In this document: positions 1 through 8,658 of the stretch, piece after piece
Numbering within the stretch: position 1 is the first letter of the stretch
How the letters are laid out: each line of letters opens with the position of its first letter
Translations under genes and position numbers: made by a program
Source: F2B08 sp046260445
GTDB taxonomy: Bacteria > Actinomycetota > Actinomycetes > Actinomycetales > Dermatophilaceae
NCBI GenBank assembly: GCA_046260445.1
Contig: JBHEPF010000049.1
Coordinates: forward strand, 1 to 23,840
DNA: 23,840 nt
Reading direction: 5' to 3'
The notes under the pieces: model-generated
The model's input: the letters and a program-made list of their open reading frames with translations, nothing else
Told to the model about the DNA's origin: nothing
The model's database searches: none

Positions 1-1645
1 CCCCGAGCCGGTCCATGCCGGTCGGCCACTGGGCCCGCGGCTCGACGTCGACACCTGCGCGAGCCAGCCGGGACCGGGCCGCGCCGATGACGTGGTCGGG
101 GATCTCGGTCGGGTACCACGGGCCGGCGCACCGGTCGCACCGCCCGCAGTCCGAGGCGGTCGGGTCGTCGAGCGAACGCTGGAGGAAGGCCATCCGGCAC
201 CCCGGCCCCTGCTCGTAGAGCACCATGAGGTCCTGCTCGGCCTTGCGGGTCTCGGCGACCCGGGCATACCGCTCGGCGTCGTAGGCCCACGGCTGGCCGG
301 TGGCCATCCAGCCGCCGGTGACCCGGGAGACGGCTCCGTCGACGTCGAGGACCTTGAGGAGCAGCTCGAGGCGGGTCCGGCGGATGTCGACGATCGTCTC
401 GATCGCAGCCGTCGACAACGGACGGGCGGACTCGGCGAGGGCGCGGATGACGGCGCTCGCCTGGTCCTCGCGCGGCATCGAGACCGAGGCGAAGTACGAC
501 CAGATGTCGCGGTCCTCGGGTCCGGGCAGCAGGAGGACGTCGGCCTGCTCGGTCGCCCGGCCCGCCCGGCCCACCTGCTGGTAGTAGGCGACCGGCGATG
601 AGGGGGCCCCGACGTGGACGACGAAGCCGAGGTCGGGCTTGTCGAACCCCATCCCGAGCGCCGAGGTCGCGACGAGGGCCTTGACCTCGTTGGCCCGCAG
701 CGCCTCCTCCAGCCGCTCCCGGTCGGCCGGGTCGGTGCGGCCGGTGTAGGCGGCCACGGGGTAGCCCGCCTCGGTGAGCGCGGCGGCGATGTCCTGCGCG
801 GCGGAGACGGTGAGGGTGTAGACGATGCCGCTGCCCGGCAACGACCCGAGGTGGGCGCCGAGCCAGCCGAGGCGCTGCTCCGGCGACATCTGGGACAGGA
901 CACCGAGCCGGAGCGAGTCGCGGGCCAGGCCGCCTCGGATGGTGCGGACGTCGTGATGTTCGCCGTTTGCTGCCCCGTCCACGACACCGACCCCGAGCTG
1001 CTCGACGACGTCGGTCACGACCCGCTCGTTGGCCGTCGCGGTCGTCGCAAGCACCGGCACGCGCGGGTCCAGCCCGGTGAGCAGGTCGCGGATCCGGCGG
1101 TAGTCCGGGCGGAAGTCGTGCCCCCAGTCGCTGATGCAGTGCGCCTCGTCGACGACGAGCAGGCCGCACCGGCGCGCGAGGTCGGGCAGCTGCTCCTCGC
1201 GGAATCGCGGGTTGTTGAGCCGCTCCGGGCTGACGAGGAGCACGTCCACCTCGTCGGCCGCGAGCGCCTGGCGGACCTCGTCCCAGTCCTGGGCGTTGGC
1301 GGAGTTCATCGTCACGGCACGGATGCCGGCGCGGGAGGCTGCGGCGATCTGGTCGCGCATGAGGGCGAGCAGCGGGGAGATGATGACGGTGGGCCCCGCT
1401 CCCTGCGACCGGAGCAGGGAGGTCGTGACGAAGTACACCGCCGACTTGCCCCAGCCGGTCCGCTGCACGACGAGCGCCCTCGCCCGGTCTTGCACGAGCG
1501 CGAGCACGGCCTCGTCCTGGCCGTCGCGGAAGTCGGCGTCATCGCGCCCGACGAGTCGTCGCAGCGCCTCGCGTGCCTGGGTGAGAGTGTCGGTGGTGGG
1601 TGGGTCGGTCGCAGGGTCGGTCGGGTACTCGGTGGTCGAAGTCAT
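1..1645 (-). CDS. recQ: RecQ-family ATP-dependent DNA helicase (C-terminus beyond window)
   Basis: Superfamily 2 DNA helicase that unwinds 3'-tailed DNA during recombination and repair. I translated the minus strand from the ATG at 1645; the frame stays open to the window edge (about 548 residues), so the C-terminus is missing. Seen in order: an N-terminal Thr/Pro-rich stretch, FRDGQDEAV (Q-motif region, about residue 39), Walker A QRTGWGKS (61-68), a DEAH box followed by CISDWGHDFRPDY (typical of RecQ), TTATAN (motif III region), GMGFDKPD and QQVGRAGRA (motifs V and VI), then a Cys-rich zinc-binding segment ending CGRCDRC. A GGAGG lies just upstream of the start, though very close. The gene is divergent from the thioesterase gene. 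The zinc segment supports RecQ over other DEAH helicases; whether HRDC or other C-terminal domains follow cannot be seen. Confidence 0.93.
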   Translation of the reverse strand, partial: MTSTTEYPTDPATDPPTTDTLTQAREALRRLVGRDDADFRDGQDEAVLALVQDRARALVVQRTGWGKSAVYFVTTSLLRSQGAGPTVIISPLLALMRDQIAAASRAGIRAVTMNSANAQDWDEVRQALAADEVDVLLVSPERLNNPRFREEQLPDLARRCGLLVVDEAHCISDWGHDFRPDYRRIRDLLTGLDPRVPVLATTATANERVVTDVVEQLGVGVVDGAANGEHHDVRTIRGGLARDSLRLGVLSQMSPEQRLGWLGAHLGSLPGSGIVYTLTVSAAQDIAAALTEAGYPVAAYTGRTDPADRERLEEALRANEVKALVATSALGMGFDKPDLGFVVHVGAPSSPVAYYQQVGRAGRATEQADVLLLPGPEDRDIWSYFASVSMPREDQASAVIRALAESARPLSTAAIETIVDIRRTRLELLLKVLDVDGAVSRVTGGWMATGQPWAYDAERYARVAETRKAEQDLMVLYEQGPGCRMAFLQRSLDDPTASDCGRCDRCAGPWYPTEIPDHVIGAARSRLARAGVDVEPRAQWPTGMDRLG

Positions 1646-1732
1646 TGCCTCCACCGTATGCGCTGTAGCCGACAGGCGCGGTTCTTCATCCACACCGCAG
1701 CCTGCGACACCGCACCTGAGAGACTGTCCGGC
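1646..1732. promoter_or_regulatory. Divergent promoter region between recQ and thioesterase gene
   Basis: This 87-bp gap separates two divergent starts, so it must hold both promoters. No convincing -35/-10 pair is visible. An imperfect inverted repeat, GCGCTGT / ACAGGCGC (1660-1679, 5-nt spacer, one bulged base), is the only structured signal and could be an operator or chance. Confidence 0.35.
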
Positions 1733-2182
1733 GTGAGTGACTACTTCGTGGACGTGCCGCTGCGCTGGAGCGACATGGACGCCTACGGCCACGTCAACAA
1801 CGTCCAGTTCCTCCGGCTCCTCGAGGACGCCCGCGTCGTCGCGTTCTCCGACTGGTTCGGCCAGGACCGCTCGCTCGTCGATGAGGGCGTGCTCGTCGCG
1901 CGGCACGAGATCGAGTACCTCGCGCCGCTCACCTTCCGGCAGGCCCCCGTGCGGATCGGGATGTGGACGATGCGGATCACGGCGGCGAGCTTCGACATCG
2001 GCTACGCAGTGGGAGAGCCGGGCGGTGACGACGAGGGCAGCACCGTCTATGCCAGGGCCGAGACGACCCTCGTGCTCTACGACTTCGAGACCTCGCGGCC
2101 GCGGCGGGCGACGCCCGAGCTCAAGAAGAGCCTGCTGGCCTACGCCGGGGGAGAGGTCCCCTTCCGGTGGCGACGCCGATGA
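1733..2182 (+). CDS. Acyl-CoA thioesterase, 4HBT (hotdog) family
   Basis: Small hotdog-fold thioesterase of 149 residues, expected to hydrolyse an acyl-CoA in the cytoplasm; the substrate cannot be told from sequence. The 4-hydroxybenzoyl-CoA thioesterase signature RWSDMDAYGHVNN spans residues 11-23, with Asp16 in the position of the usual catalytic aspartate. The rest (ARHEIEYLAPLTFRQ, ARAETTLVLYD) follows the family pattern. Length is typical. The GTG at 1733 is chosen because the family signature begins only a few residues in and the upstream open frame is antisense to recQ. The stop overlaps the next start by 4 bp (ATGA), implying translational coupling with the following gene. Confidence 0.88.
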   Translation: MSDYFVDVPLRWSDMDAYGHVNNVQFLRLLEDARVVAFSDWFGQDRSLVDEGVLVARHEIEYLAPLTFRQAPVRIGMWTMRITAASFDIGYAVGEPGGDDEGSTVYARAETTLVLYDFETSRPRRATPELKKSLLAYAGGEVPFRWRRR

Positions 2183-2838
2183 GTGACTCCCTCACCCTCG
2201 CCGACGCCGCATCGCTGGCCGACCTCGGCCGCTATGCCCACCGCGCCAAGGCCCTCGATGACGAGGCGGCGATCCGCCTCCAGGCCGCCGGGACGGTCCT
2301 CGCCGCATGGGTCGGCGTGCTCCCCGGCAGCGGGATCCTCGGGGAGGGGCTCGTCCTCGGACTGCGCACCTTCGCCCTCGCCGAGCCCGCCGATGCCGAC
2401 GCCGACATCGACATCGACATCGCCGTCCCCGCGACCGCGGTCACCGACCGCACCGCCCACTCGGTCGGGCAGTCGGTGCTCTCCCTCCCGCCCGTCCACC
2501 TCACCCCCACGTGGGCCTCGCTCACGCCACCGCGCAGCGGCTGGGAGTATGCGGGAGCCGCCTCCGGCGACGACCTCGCCGCCGTCGCCCGGTCGGGTCT
2601 GGAGGAGGTCGGCGCGGCCGTCAGGGAGCGAGGTGCCGCCGCCGGGTTCACCAAGCAGCAGGTCTGGGGCGCGACGGTGAGCTACAGCAGCGCCGACGGC
2701 ACGGTCGACCTGCCTGCCGGAGTGGCGCTCGCCGCCTACGCCCTGGGCTTCCTCAGTCCGGGGCAGCCGGTGCAGGTGTACCGGACGAACCGCTGGACGC
2801 GGGTGACCGGCCCGGGAGGCCACGTCCTGAGCCGCTGA
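2179..2838 (+). CDS. Protein of unknown function, coupled to thioesterase
   Basis: A 219-residue soluble protein without a function I recognise. It starts at the ATG at 2179 inside an ATGA overlap with the thioesterase stop; an in-frame GTG at 2167 is possible but less economical. Seen: an Ala-rich helical N-terminus, an acidic DADADIDIDI run (about residues 73-82) encoded by short GACATC repeats, and a C-terminal part with WGATVSYSSADG. There is no signal peptide or clear membrane segment. I have an impression of similar proteins beside thioesterase genes in other actinobacteria, which would suggest a shared role, but this is memory, not a search. It ends in a shared hairpin with the convergent MFS gene. 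Confidence 0.8.
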   Translation: MSDSLTLADAASLADLGRYAHRAKALDDEAAIRLQAAGTVLAAWVGVLPGSGILGEGLVLGLRTFALAEPADADADIDIDIAVPATAVTDRTAHSVGQSVLSLPPVHLTPTWASLTPPRSGWEYAGAASGDDLAAVARSGLEEVGAAVRERGAAAGFTKQQVWGATVSYSSADGTVDLPAGVALAAYALGFLSPGQPVQVYRTNRWTRVTGPGGHVLSR

Positions 2839-2860
2839 GGCGGCTCACCGGCTCAGCGGC
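2829..2860. terminator. Convergent bidirectional hairpin terminator (candidate)
   Basis: Perfect 9-bp inverted repeat GCCGCTGAG (2831-2839) / CTCAGCGGC (2852-2860) with a 12-nt loop. It overlaps the stop of the upstream plus-strand gene and lies 11 bp from the stop of the minus-strand MFS gene. An alternative fold, GAGCCG/CGGCTC (2829-2846), shares the left arm. There is no T-run, as is common for actinobacterial hairpins between convergent genes. Confidence 0.6.
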
Positions 2861-2871
2861 GCAGCAACGTG

Positions 2872-4302
2872 TCAGCGGACGAGGATCCGTCGACCCGCCA
2901 CCGCCAGCACGACCGCGGCGACGGCCGTCACCGACCACATGAGCGCGAACACGCCGGCGTCGGAGCCGGGGGAGGTGTGCAGCGCCGCGAAGATCGCCCC
3001 GCCCGTCGCGATGCCGAGCACCGAGCCCAGGACGTCGGAGAGGTTGAGCGAGGTGCTGGACGCTCCGTGCTCGGCCTCGCTCGAGAGCGCGAGCATGAGC
3101 ACCGACGTCGTCGCGGTCGTCAGGCCCATCCCGAGGCCCATGAACGCAATGCTCACCGGGACCACGGCGGTCGGCAGCCCGAGCGCCGCCGTCCCGAGGA
3201 TGCCGGCGATCCCGACCCCCAGGCCTATCCCGCCGAAGCTCACCAGCCGCTCGCGCCGGCCGTCGTGCCGCGAGCTGCCCTGGATCCAGGACCCGGCCGC
3301 CCAGCCGATCGACCCGATCGCCAACACCAACCCGGCCTGCCCCAGCGTGAGGCCACGCTCGGTGACGAGGAAGAGCGGCACATACGTCGTCGTGCCGAAG
3401 AACGACACCGAGGCGAGGAACCGTGAGAGCATCACCGTCGGCAGCCCGCGCCGCATCCACCACATGCCGCGCGGCAGCAGCGTCGGTGCGACGACCGCCA
3501 CCCCGAGGACACCGACGACACCGACCACGGTCTTGGCCGACCACGCGAGCTCGAGCTCGTGGGTGCCGAGCTGGACGGCGCCGGCCGCGAGCGCGATGGC
3601 GAGCCCGAGCCAGGCGACCCGCACGTGCGCGGCGTGGTCGCGGCTGCTCGCCCGGGCCGAGCCCGCTTCGCCGATGAGCCGGGACTTCGTCATGAGGACG
3701 ACGGCGATGACGACGATCGGGGCCACGACCACCCAGAACACCCAGCGCCACGACAGGGCGCTCGCGATCCCGGCGGCGATCGGCGGCCCGAGCAGGCTCG
3801 GCACGACCCACGCGGCCGAGGTCATCCCGAACAGCCGCGGTCGCACGGCCGCGGGGTAGACCCGCCCGATGACGACGAAGAACACGACGACGAGCAGCCC
3901 CGCCCCGAGTCCGGCGCCCACCCGGCCGACGAGCAGCATCTCGAGCCCGAGCGCCGCCCCGCAGACCAGCGAGCCGACGCCGAGGAGCACCTGCCCGGCG
4001 AGGAGCGCCGGCAGCGGCCCGGCCCGGTCCACCCAGACGCCGGCGAGGACTATGCCGAGCAGCTGGGCGGTGAGCATGACCGAGAAGGCCAGCCCGTAGG
4101 AGCGCACCGCGTCGAGCTCGAGCGCCACCTCCGGCATGACGGTCGAGATCGCCATCGCCTCGAAGGCGATGATCGTCACCAGGGCGAGGATCGAGACGGT
4201 GACGAGCCGGTATGCGCTGCTGAACGGCCCTACGACCGGCGCCTGCTCATCCGGCCGGCTTCTCGTCGGCTGAGCCGCGTCACTCATGGCCGCGTCACTC
4301 AT
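2872..4302 (-). CDS. MFS transporter, DHA2-like drug/proton antiporter type
   Basis: Integral membrane carrier of 476 residues, probably an exporter. The N-terminal half holds motif A-like GVWVDRAGPLPALL and motif C-like GPPIAAGIASALSWRWVF, the latter typical of drug/proton antiporters; the many hydrophobic segments fit 12-14 transmembrane helices. The substrate is unknown. The start at 4302 overlaps the GDPD stop by 4 bp (ATGA), so the two are probably co-translated. A second ATG at 4287 lies within a tandem duplication of the start region (MSDAAMSDAA) and could also be used. Neighbours upstream on the same strand are the GDPD and alpha-glucosidase genes. Confidence 0.9.
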   Translation of the reverse strand: MSDAAMSDAAQPTRSRPDEQAPVVGPFSSAYRLVTVSILALVTIIAFEAMAISTVMPEVALELDAVRSYGLAFSVMLTAQLLGIVLAGVWVDRAGPLPALLAGQVLLGVGSLVCGAALGLEMLLVGRVGAGLGAGLLVVVFFVVIGRVYPAAVRPRLFGMTSAAWVVPSLLGPPIAAGIASALSWRWVFWVVVAPIVVIAVVLMTKSRLIGEAGSARASSRDHAAHVRVAWLGLAIALAAGAVQLGTHELELAWSAKTVVGVVGVLGVAVVAPTLLPRGMWWMRRGLPTVMLSRFLASVSFFGTTTYVPLFLVTERGLTLGQAGLVLAIGSIGWAAGSWIQGSSRHDGRRERLVSFGGIGLGVGIAGILGTAALGLPTAVVPVSIAFMGLGMGLTTATTSVLMLALSSEAEHGASSTSLNLSDVLGSVLGIATGGAIFAALHTSPGSDAGVFALMWSVTAVAAVVLAVAGRRILVR

Positions 4303-4303
4303 G
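4274..4303 (-). repeat. 15-bp tandem duplication over MFS start codon
   Basis: Two exact copies of GCCGCGTCACTCATG (4274-4288 and 4289-4303, plus strand) lie in tandem. On the coding strand each carries an ATG, giving the repeated N-terminus MSDAAMSDAA and two possible starts. The unit is in frame, so copy-number change would keep the protein intact. Confidence 0.85.
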
Positions 4304-5114
4304 GCCGCGGTCTCAGCGGGTGCCCCCGCTCGGCGAGGACGTCGGCGAGGAGGTCGATGCGGTCCGAGACGATCCCGTCGACGCCGAGGTCGAAGAGCCG
4401 GTGCAGCTCGGCCGCGTCCTCCTTGTCCCAGTCGTGGAACCACACGTGGACATGCTTGCCGAGCCGGTGCGCGAGGTCGACGAGCCCGGGGGTGACGATG
4501 GCGAGCTCACGCCCCCGGATCCGGTGCCGCGAGGGCACCTGGAGGGCGGGTGCGTCGGTGTGCAGCCACCGGGCGATGAACCCGGGGGTGAGCTTCATCG
4601 CGAAGATCTCGCGCTCCCCGGCCGAGGTCGCGACCTGGCCACCCAGCAGTCGCCGGACCCTGCGGATCCGCTTGTCCGAGAACGACGCCAGGCAGACCCG
4701 CTCGAGCGCGCCCATCCGGCGCAGGATGTCGAGCGTCGGCTCGAGGGCGGGGTCGGCCTTGATGTCGATGTTGAACGACGCGTGGGGAAGCTCCTCGAGC
4801 AGCTCGACGAGGGTCGGGATCGGCTCGGTGCCGCCGATCCGCGCCTGGGCGACCACCGCATACGGCAGCTCGGCGACCACACCGGTCGCGTCGGTGACCC
4901 GGTCCAGGCGAGGGTCGTGGAAGGCGACGACCTGCCCGTCCGCGGTGGCGTGGACGTCGGTCTCGAGGTGCCGGTAGCCGAGCGCGACGGCCTGCCGGAA
5001 GGCGCGCAGGGAGTTCTCGATCCCCTCGTTGGGCGGGTACAGGGTGCCGCCGCGATGCGCGAGGGCGATCGGGCCCGACGCGTCGAAGAAGGAGAACTGA
5101 GCGGCGGTCGCCAT
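4299..5114 (-). CDS. Glycerophosphodiester phosphodiesterase
   Basis: GDPD-family enzyme of 271 residues that hydrolyses glycerophosphodiesters to glycerol-3-phosphate and an alcohol, likely cytoplasmic because no signal peptide is seen. Key motifs: HRG at 20-22, ETD at 51-53 (metal ligands) and FHDP at 65-68 (catalytic His66), followed by FNIDIK and a TIM-barrel-like C-terminus with HVWFHDWD and GVDGIVSDRID. All catalytic residues I expect are present and the length is normal. It sits 9 bp after the alpha-glucosidase stop and overlaps the MFS start by 4 bp, so the three probably form one operon. Confidence 0.92.
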   Translation of the reverse strand: MATAAQFSFFDASGPIALAHRGGTLYPPNEGIENSLRAFRQAVALGYRHLETDVHATADGQVVAFHDPRLDRVTDATGVVAELPYAVVAQARIGGTEPIPTLVELLEELPHASFNIDIKADPALEPTLDILRRMGALERVCLASFSDKRIRRVRRLLGGQVATSAGEREIFAMKLTPGFIARWLHTDAPALQVPSRHRIRGRELAIVTPGLVDLAHRLGKHVHVWFHDWDKEDAAELHRLFDLGVDGIVSDRIDLLADVLAERGHPLRPRP

Positions 5115-5123
5115 GGCCTGACG

Positions 5124-6911
5124 CTAGTCCAGCGCGAGCCAGACCGCCGAGTCCGGTGCCAGGCCCGGCTCGAGGTCCGCGTCGGGGACCGAGTGGACGA
5201 GGAGATCGCCGGAGAGCGGGAGCGCCGCGGCCTCCGTCCCGGCGTTGAGGACGATGCCGGTGCGCTCGCCCGCGGGACTGGTGACGATGTAGGCGAGCAG
5301 ACCCTCGGGCGTGCTCACCTGCTCGATCGTTCCGGCGGCGAGGTGCCGCTCCCGGCGCAGCCGCAGCAGGGTGCGGTAGAGCTCGAGCGTCGAGCCCGCC
5401 ACGCCGTCCTGCTGGTCGACGGCGAGCTCGCCGTAGACGGCCGGCTGGGGCAGCCACGTGTCCTCGCTCGGGCCGAAGCCGAAGCTCGGCCCCTCCCTGG
5501 TCCACGGCATCGGGATGCGGCAGCCGTCGCGACCGAGCTTGGCGTGGTCGGTGCGCAGGTAGGTCGGGTCCTGGCGGACCTCGCCGGGCAGCTCGGTGGC
5601 GTCCGGCAGGCCCAGCTCCTCACCCTGGTAGAGGTAGGCGCTGCCCGGCAGGCCGAGCATGAGCGTCGTCGCGGCACGCGCCCTCGCGAGACCGAGCGCC
5701 GCGTCGGGCTGGGGGTCGTCCGGACCGATCCCGTTGGGACGGTGCGTCGGGTCCTCGAGCCCGAAGCGCGAGGCGTGGCGGACGACATCGTGGTTGGAGA
5801 GCACCCACGTCGTCGGCGCGTCGACGGCGTCGTTGTTCGCGTAGGAGTCGGCGATCACCGACGGCAGCAGCTGCGGGTCCCAGCCGGCCTCGAGGAAGTC
5901 GAAGTTGAAGGCCTGGTGCATCTCGTCGGGCCGGACATAGCGGGCCAGCCGCTCCGCCGGGCTCACCCAGGCCTCGGCGACGAGGATCCGGTCGGCGTCG
6001 GGATCGCCTTCGACGTCTTCTGCGCCCCTCCGCCCCGCATCCCGTCCCGTGTACTCCTCGAGCAGCTCCCGCCAGCCGCGGTAGATCTCGTGCACCCCGT
6101 CCTGGTCCCACATCGGCCCGGCGCTGTCGTGCAGGTGGTCCGGGACGAGCATCTCCCCGCCGTAGGGCCAGCTCGGGAAGGACATGTCCTTGAAGAGCGA
6201 GTGCGCGACGTCGACACGGAACCCGTCGACACCGCGGTCCAGCCAGAAGCGCAGGTGCTCGTGGAAGGACTCGACGACCTCGGGGTTGTGCCAGTCGAAG
6301 TCGGGCTGGGTGACGTCGAAGAGGTGGAGGTACCACTGGCCGGGGGAGCCGTCCCGCTCGCTCACCCGGGACCAGCCCGGACCGCCGAAGACCGAGAGCC
6401 AGTCCGAGGGCGGCTCGGCGCCGTCCGGGCCGAGCCCGTCGCGGAAGATGTAGCGGTCGCGCTCCGGGCTGCCCGGCCCGGCGGCGAGCGCGGCCTGGAA
6501 CCACGGGTGCTCGCTCGAGGAGTGGTTGGGGACGAGGTCGGTGATGACCTTGAGGCCGAGGTCGTGCGCGGTGGAGATGAGGCGGTCCGCGTCCTGCAGG
6601 GTGCCGAAGAGCGGGTCGATGTCCTGGTAGTCGGCGACGTCGTAGCCGGCGTCGTTCATCGGCGAGACGTAGAAGGGCGAGAGCCACAGGGCGTCGACGC
6701 CCAGGTCGCGCAGGTAGGGCAGCCGGTCGATGATGCCGGGCAGGTCGCCCACGCCGTCACCGTCGCTGTCCGCCCAGGACCGCGGGTAGACCTGGTAGAT
6801 CACCGCCGTCCGCCACCACGGCAGCGCCGCCTCGCGGTCGAGGTCGGGTCCGGTGTGCAGCAGTGTCGTCTGGATCGTGGTGTGAGTCGTGGTCTGGGTC
6901 GTGACAGTCAC
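5124..6911 (-). CDS. GH13 alpha-glucosidase (AglA-like)
   Basis: Glycoside hydrolase family 13 enzyme (595 residues) expected to release glucose from alpha-glucosides or malto-/isomalto-oligosaccharides. The four GH13 regions are visible: DLVPNH (125-130), GFRVDV with nucleophile Asp234, VAEAW with acid/base Glu313, and LSNHD with Asp375. IYQVYPRSWADSDGDGVGDLPGI near the N-terminus is typical of oligo-1,6-/alpha-glucosidases. The first 20 residues are Thr-rich and lack a family match, so a later start is possible; I used the GTG at 6911. No signal peptide is seen. M. tuberculosis has a similar gene (aglA) near glbO, as here. Trehalose synthase and trehalulose-type activities cannot be excluded by eye. 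Confidence 0.92.
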   Translation of the reverse strand: MTVTTQTTTHTTIQTTLLHTGPDLDREAALPWWRTAVIYQVYPRSWADSDGDGVGDLPGIIDRLPYLRDLGVDALWLSPFYVSPMNDAGYDVADYQDIDPLFGTLQDADRLISTAHDLGLKVITDLVPNHSSSEHPWFQAALAAGPGSPERDRYIFRDGLGPDGAEPPSDWLSVFGGPGWSRVSERDGSPGQWYLHLFDVTQPDFDWHNPEVVESFHEHLRFWLDRGVDGFRVDVAHSLFKDMSFPSWPYGGEMLVPDHLHDSAGPMWDQDGVHEIYRGWRELLEEYTGRDAGRRGAEDVEGDPDADRILVAEAWVSPAERLARYVRPDEMHQAFNFDFLEAGWDPQLLPSVIADSYANNDAVDAPTTWVLSNHDVVRHASRFGLEDPTHRPNGIGPDDPQPDAALGLARARAATTLMLGLPGSAYLYQGEELGLPDATELPGEVRQDPTYLRTDHAKLGRDGCRIPMPWTREGPSFGFGPSEDTWLPQPAVYGELAVDQQDGVAGSTLELYRTLLRLRRERHLAAGTIEQVSTPEGLLAYIVTSPAGERTGIVLNAGTEAAALPLSGDLLVHSVPDADLEPGLAPDSAVWLALD

Positions 6912-6947
6912 AGACCTATGTTTCCCGACGACTCCGTCATCACCAAA

Positions 6948-7018
6948 CCCGTCAGGACCGCACCCGTCAGGACCGAACCCGCATCATCAAAGCCGCATCA
7001 TCGAACCCGTCAGGACCG
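6948..7018. repeat. Short direct repeats between alpha-glucosidase and MFS genes
   Basis: CCCGTCAGGACCG occurs three times (6948-6960, 6963-6975, 7006-7018), interleaved with two copies of CCGCATCAT (6979-7001). The last copy contains the stop codon of the minus-strand MFS gene, so the other copies look like duplications of that gene's end in the 98-bp gap. Confidence 0.8.
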
Positions 7019-8230
7019 AACCGGTGAGTGCACCGTCTCGTCCCTCCCCGCGACGAGGCTCGTGAGGCCGAGCGTCACCGCCAGGGCGACGAGGAGTGCA
7101 GCGGGAGCGATCCAGTCGCCGGTGCTCTGGGCGAGCCAGCCGACGGCGAAGGGGCCGATCGCCCCGATCGTGTAGCCGAGCAGCTGGGCCATCGCCCCGA
7201 GTGCGCGCACGGCGTGCTCGTCGGCGCCGCGCAGGACGATGAGCGTGAGGACGTAGGTGAACCCGGCACCCTGCGCCAGGCCACCGACGACGGCCCACAG
7301 CGGCCACAGAGCCGGGGCGAGCAGCAGGCCGACGACGAAGCCGATCCAGGAGAGCGCGATGAGCGCACCGATCCAGCCCTGGGTGCGGCGCATGCGGCAC
7401 AGCCCGGCGATCGTGAGCGCCGTGGGGATGGCGGCGATCTGGTACACCGACAGGGCCACCCCCGCGACCCCTGCGGACACACCGGCCCGGTCGATGAGGA
7501 TCGACGGCAGCCACGCCGTGAGTGAGAAGTACAGAGCAGCCTGGCTGCCGAGCGCGACCGCCAGCGCCCACGCGAGGGGGACCCGCCAGACGAACCCGTC
7601 CCGGTGCGAGAGGGTCGTGACCGGGACGCCGGAGGTATGCGCTGCTCGCCGCTCGCGCTCGCGTCCGGTCCGCTCGTCACGGGTGACGTGCACCCACCAG
7701 CCGATCATCGCCAGCGGCACCAGGACGGTCCAGAACGCGAGGGCGCCGCGCCAGCCGAACGGGCCGGCGAGCGGGACGGCGAGGGCCGAGGTGAGGGTCG
7801 CCCCGACGGCCATCGTGGCGACGAAGTACCCGGTGACGCGACCGGCGTCGACCCCGAAGTCACGCTTGATGACGGCCGGCACGAGGATGTTGGCGATCGT
7901 GATGCCGAGGCCGAGCAGGGCGGTGCCGAGGAAGAGCACCGCGGTGCCGCCGAGCACCCGGCCCGCGGTCCCGACGGCGATGAGCGCGAGACCGACGAGC
8001 ACCGCATGACCGGCGCCGAGGCGGCGGCCGAGAAAGGCGGCGACGGGCGCTGCGACCGCGAAGAAGAGGACCGGGAGGCTGACGAGGAGTGCGGCTCCGG
8101 CCAGGGAGATGCCCAGGTCGCTCGTGATGTCATCGATGAGCGGCGGCACGGCCGCGATCGCGCCGCGCATGTTGAGTGCGACGAGGACGACGGCGAGCAG
8201 GATGAGCGCCCGCGAGCGCGGAGCGGTCAA
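7010..8230 (-). CDS. MFS transporter, CynX/NimT family
   Basis: Twelve-helix carrier of 406 residues. The N-terminus (LVALNMRGAIAAVPPLIDDI) and the internal ANILVPAVIKRDFG segment match the CynX/NimT (cyanate/nitroimidazole transporter) branch of the MFS; the natural substrate is unknown. The start is a TTG at 8230 that overlaps the globin stop in a TTGA arrangement, which fits translational coupling and explains the weak start codon. It is the last of four overlapping genes (pepN, mscS, globin, this gene). The hydrophilic central loop holds many Arg/Glu residues (TRDERTGRERERRAA). Confidence 0.9.
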   Translation of the reverse strand: MTAPRSRALILLAVVLVALNMRGAIAAVPPLIDDITSDLGISLAGAALLVSLPVLFFAVAAPVAAFLGRRLGAGHAVLVGLALIAVGTAGRVLGGTAVLFLGTALLGLGITIANILVPAVIKRDFGVDAGRVTGYFVATMAVGATLTSALAVPLAGPFGWRGALAFWTVLVPLAMIGWWVHVTRDERTGRERERRAAHTSGVPVTTLSHRDGFVWRVPLAWALAVALGSQAALYFSLTAWLPSILIDRAGVSAGVAGVALSVYQIAAIPTALTIAGLCRMRRTQGWIGALIALSWIGFVVGLLLAPALWPLWAVVGGLAQGAGFTYVLTLIVLRGADEHAVRALGAMAQLLGYTIGAIGPFAVGWLAQSTGDWIAPAALLVALAVTLGLTSLVAGRDETVHSPVRS

Positions 8231-8658
8231 GAGTCTCTGTTCACCAGCATGTCCGCCGCGCGGAAGAAGTACTCCCGCATCACCTCGGCGTGCGCGTCGG
8301 GCAGGTCGAGGGACTGCAGGGCGTCGAGCATGTGCCGCAGCCAGCGGTCGCGCATGTCGAGGGTGACGGGATAGGGCACGTGACGCATCCGCAGGCGCGG
8401 GTGACCCCGCTCCTCGCTGTAGGTCTTGGGCCCGCCAAAGTACTGCTCGAGGAACATCCGCAGCCGCCGCTGCGCCGGGCCGAGGTCGACCTCGGGGTAG
8501 AGCGCTCGCAGCGGCTCGTCATCGGCCACCCCGCGGTAGAAGGCGGCGACGAGCCGCTCGAAGGTCGGTGCTCCGCCGACGGCGTCGTAGAAGCTGGTCT
8601 GGGTCTCGCTGGGCTGGCTCCCGCTGGGCTGCGTCTCGCTGGCTTCGTTCTCGGTCAT
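8227..8658 (-). CDS. glbO: Group II truncated haemoglobin (trHbO)
   Basis: Haem protein of 143 residues that binds O2 and possibly other diatomic or redox ligands. The core from FYDAVGGAPTFERLV to the C-terminus closely resembles mycobacterial GlbO. Distal and proximal residues are in place: Tyr41 (B10), Tyr54 (CD1), His93 (proximal F8, in RMRHVPYP) and Trp106 (G8). A Ser/Gln/Thr-rich N-terminal tail of about 20 residues (SETQPSGSQ, repeated) is extra to the M. tuberculosis protein as I recall it. The ATG at 8658 overlaps the mscS stop (ATGA); an upstream in-frame extension would run into mscS and is not favoured. Confidence 0.94.
   Translation of the reverse strand: MTENEASETQPSGSQPSETQTSFYDAVGGAPTFERLVAAFYRGVADDEPLRALYPEVDLGPAQRRLRMFLEQYFGGPKTYSEERGHPRLRMRHVPYPVTLDMRDRWLRHMLDALQSLDLPDAHAEVMREYFFRAADMLVNRDS

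Noticed and set aside
614..1732. N-terminal extension of the thioesterase frame
   Set aside because: This stretch is antisense to the RecQ helicase; the thioesterase domain begins only at about 1733.
4320..7175. A 951-residue plus-strand open frame
   Set aside because: It is antisense to the alpha-glucosidase and GDPD genes, which carry complete catalytic motifs; long antisense frames are expected at this G+C content.
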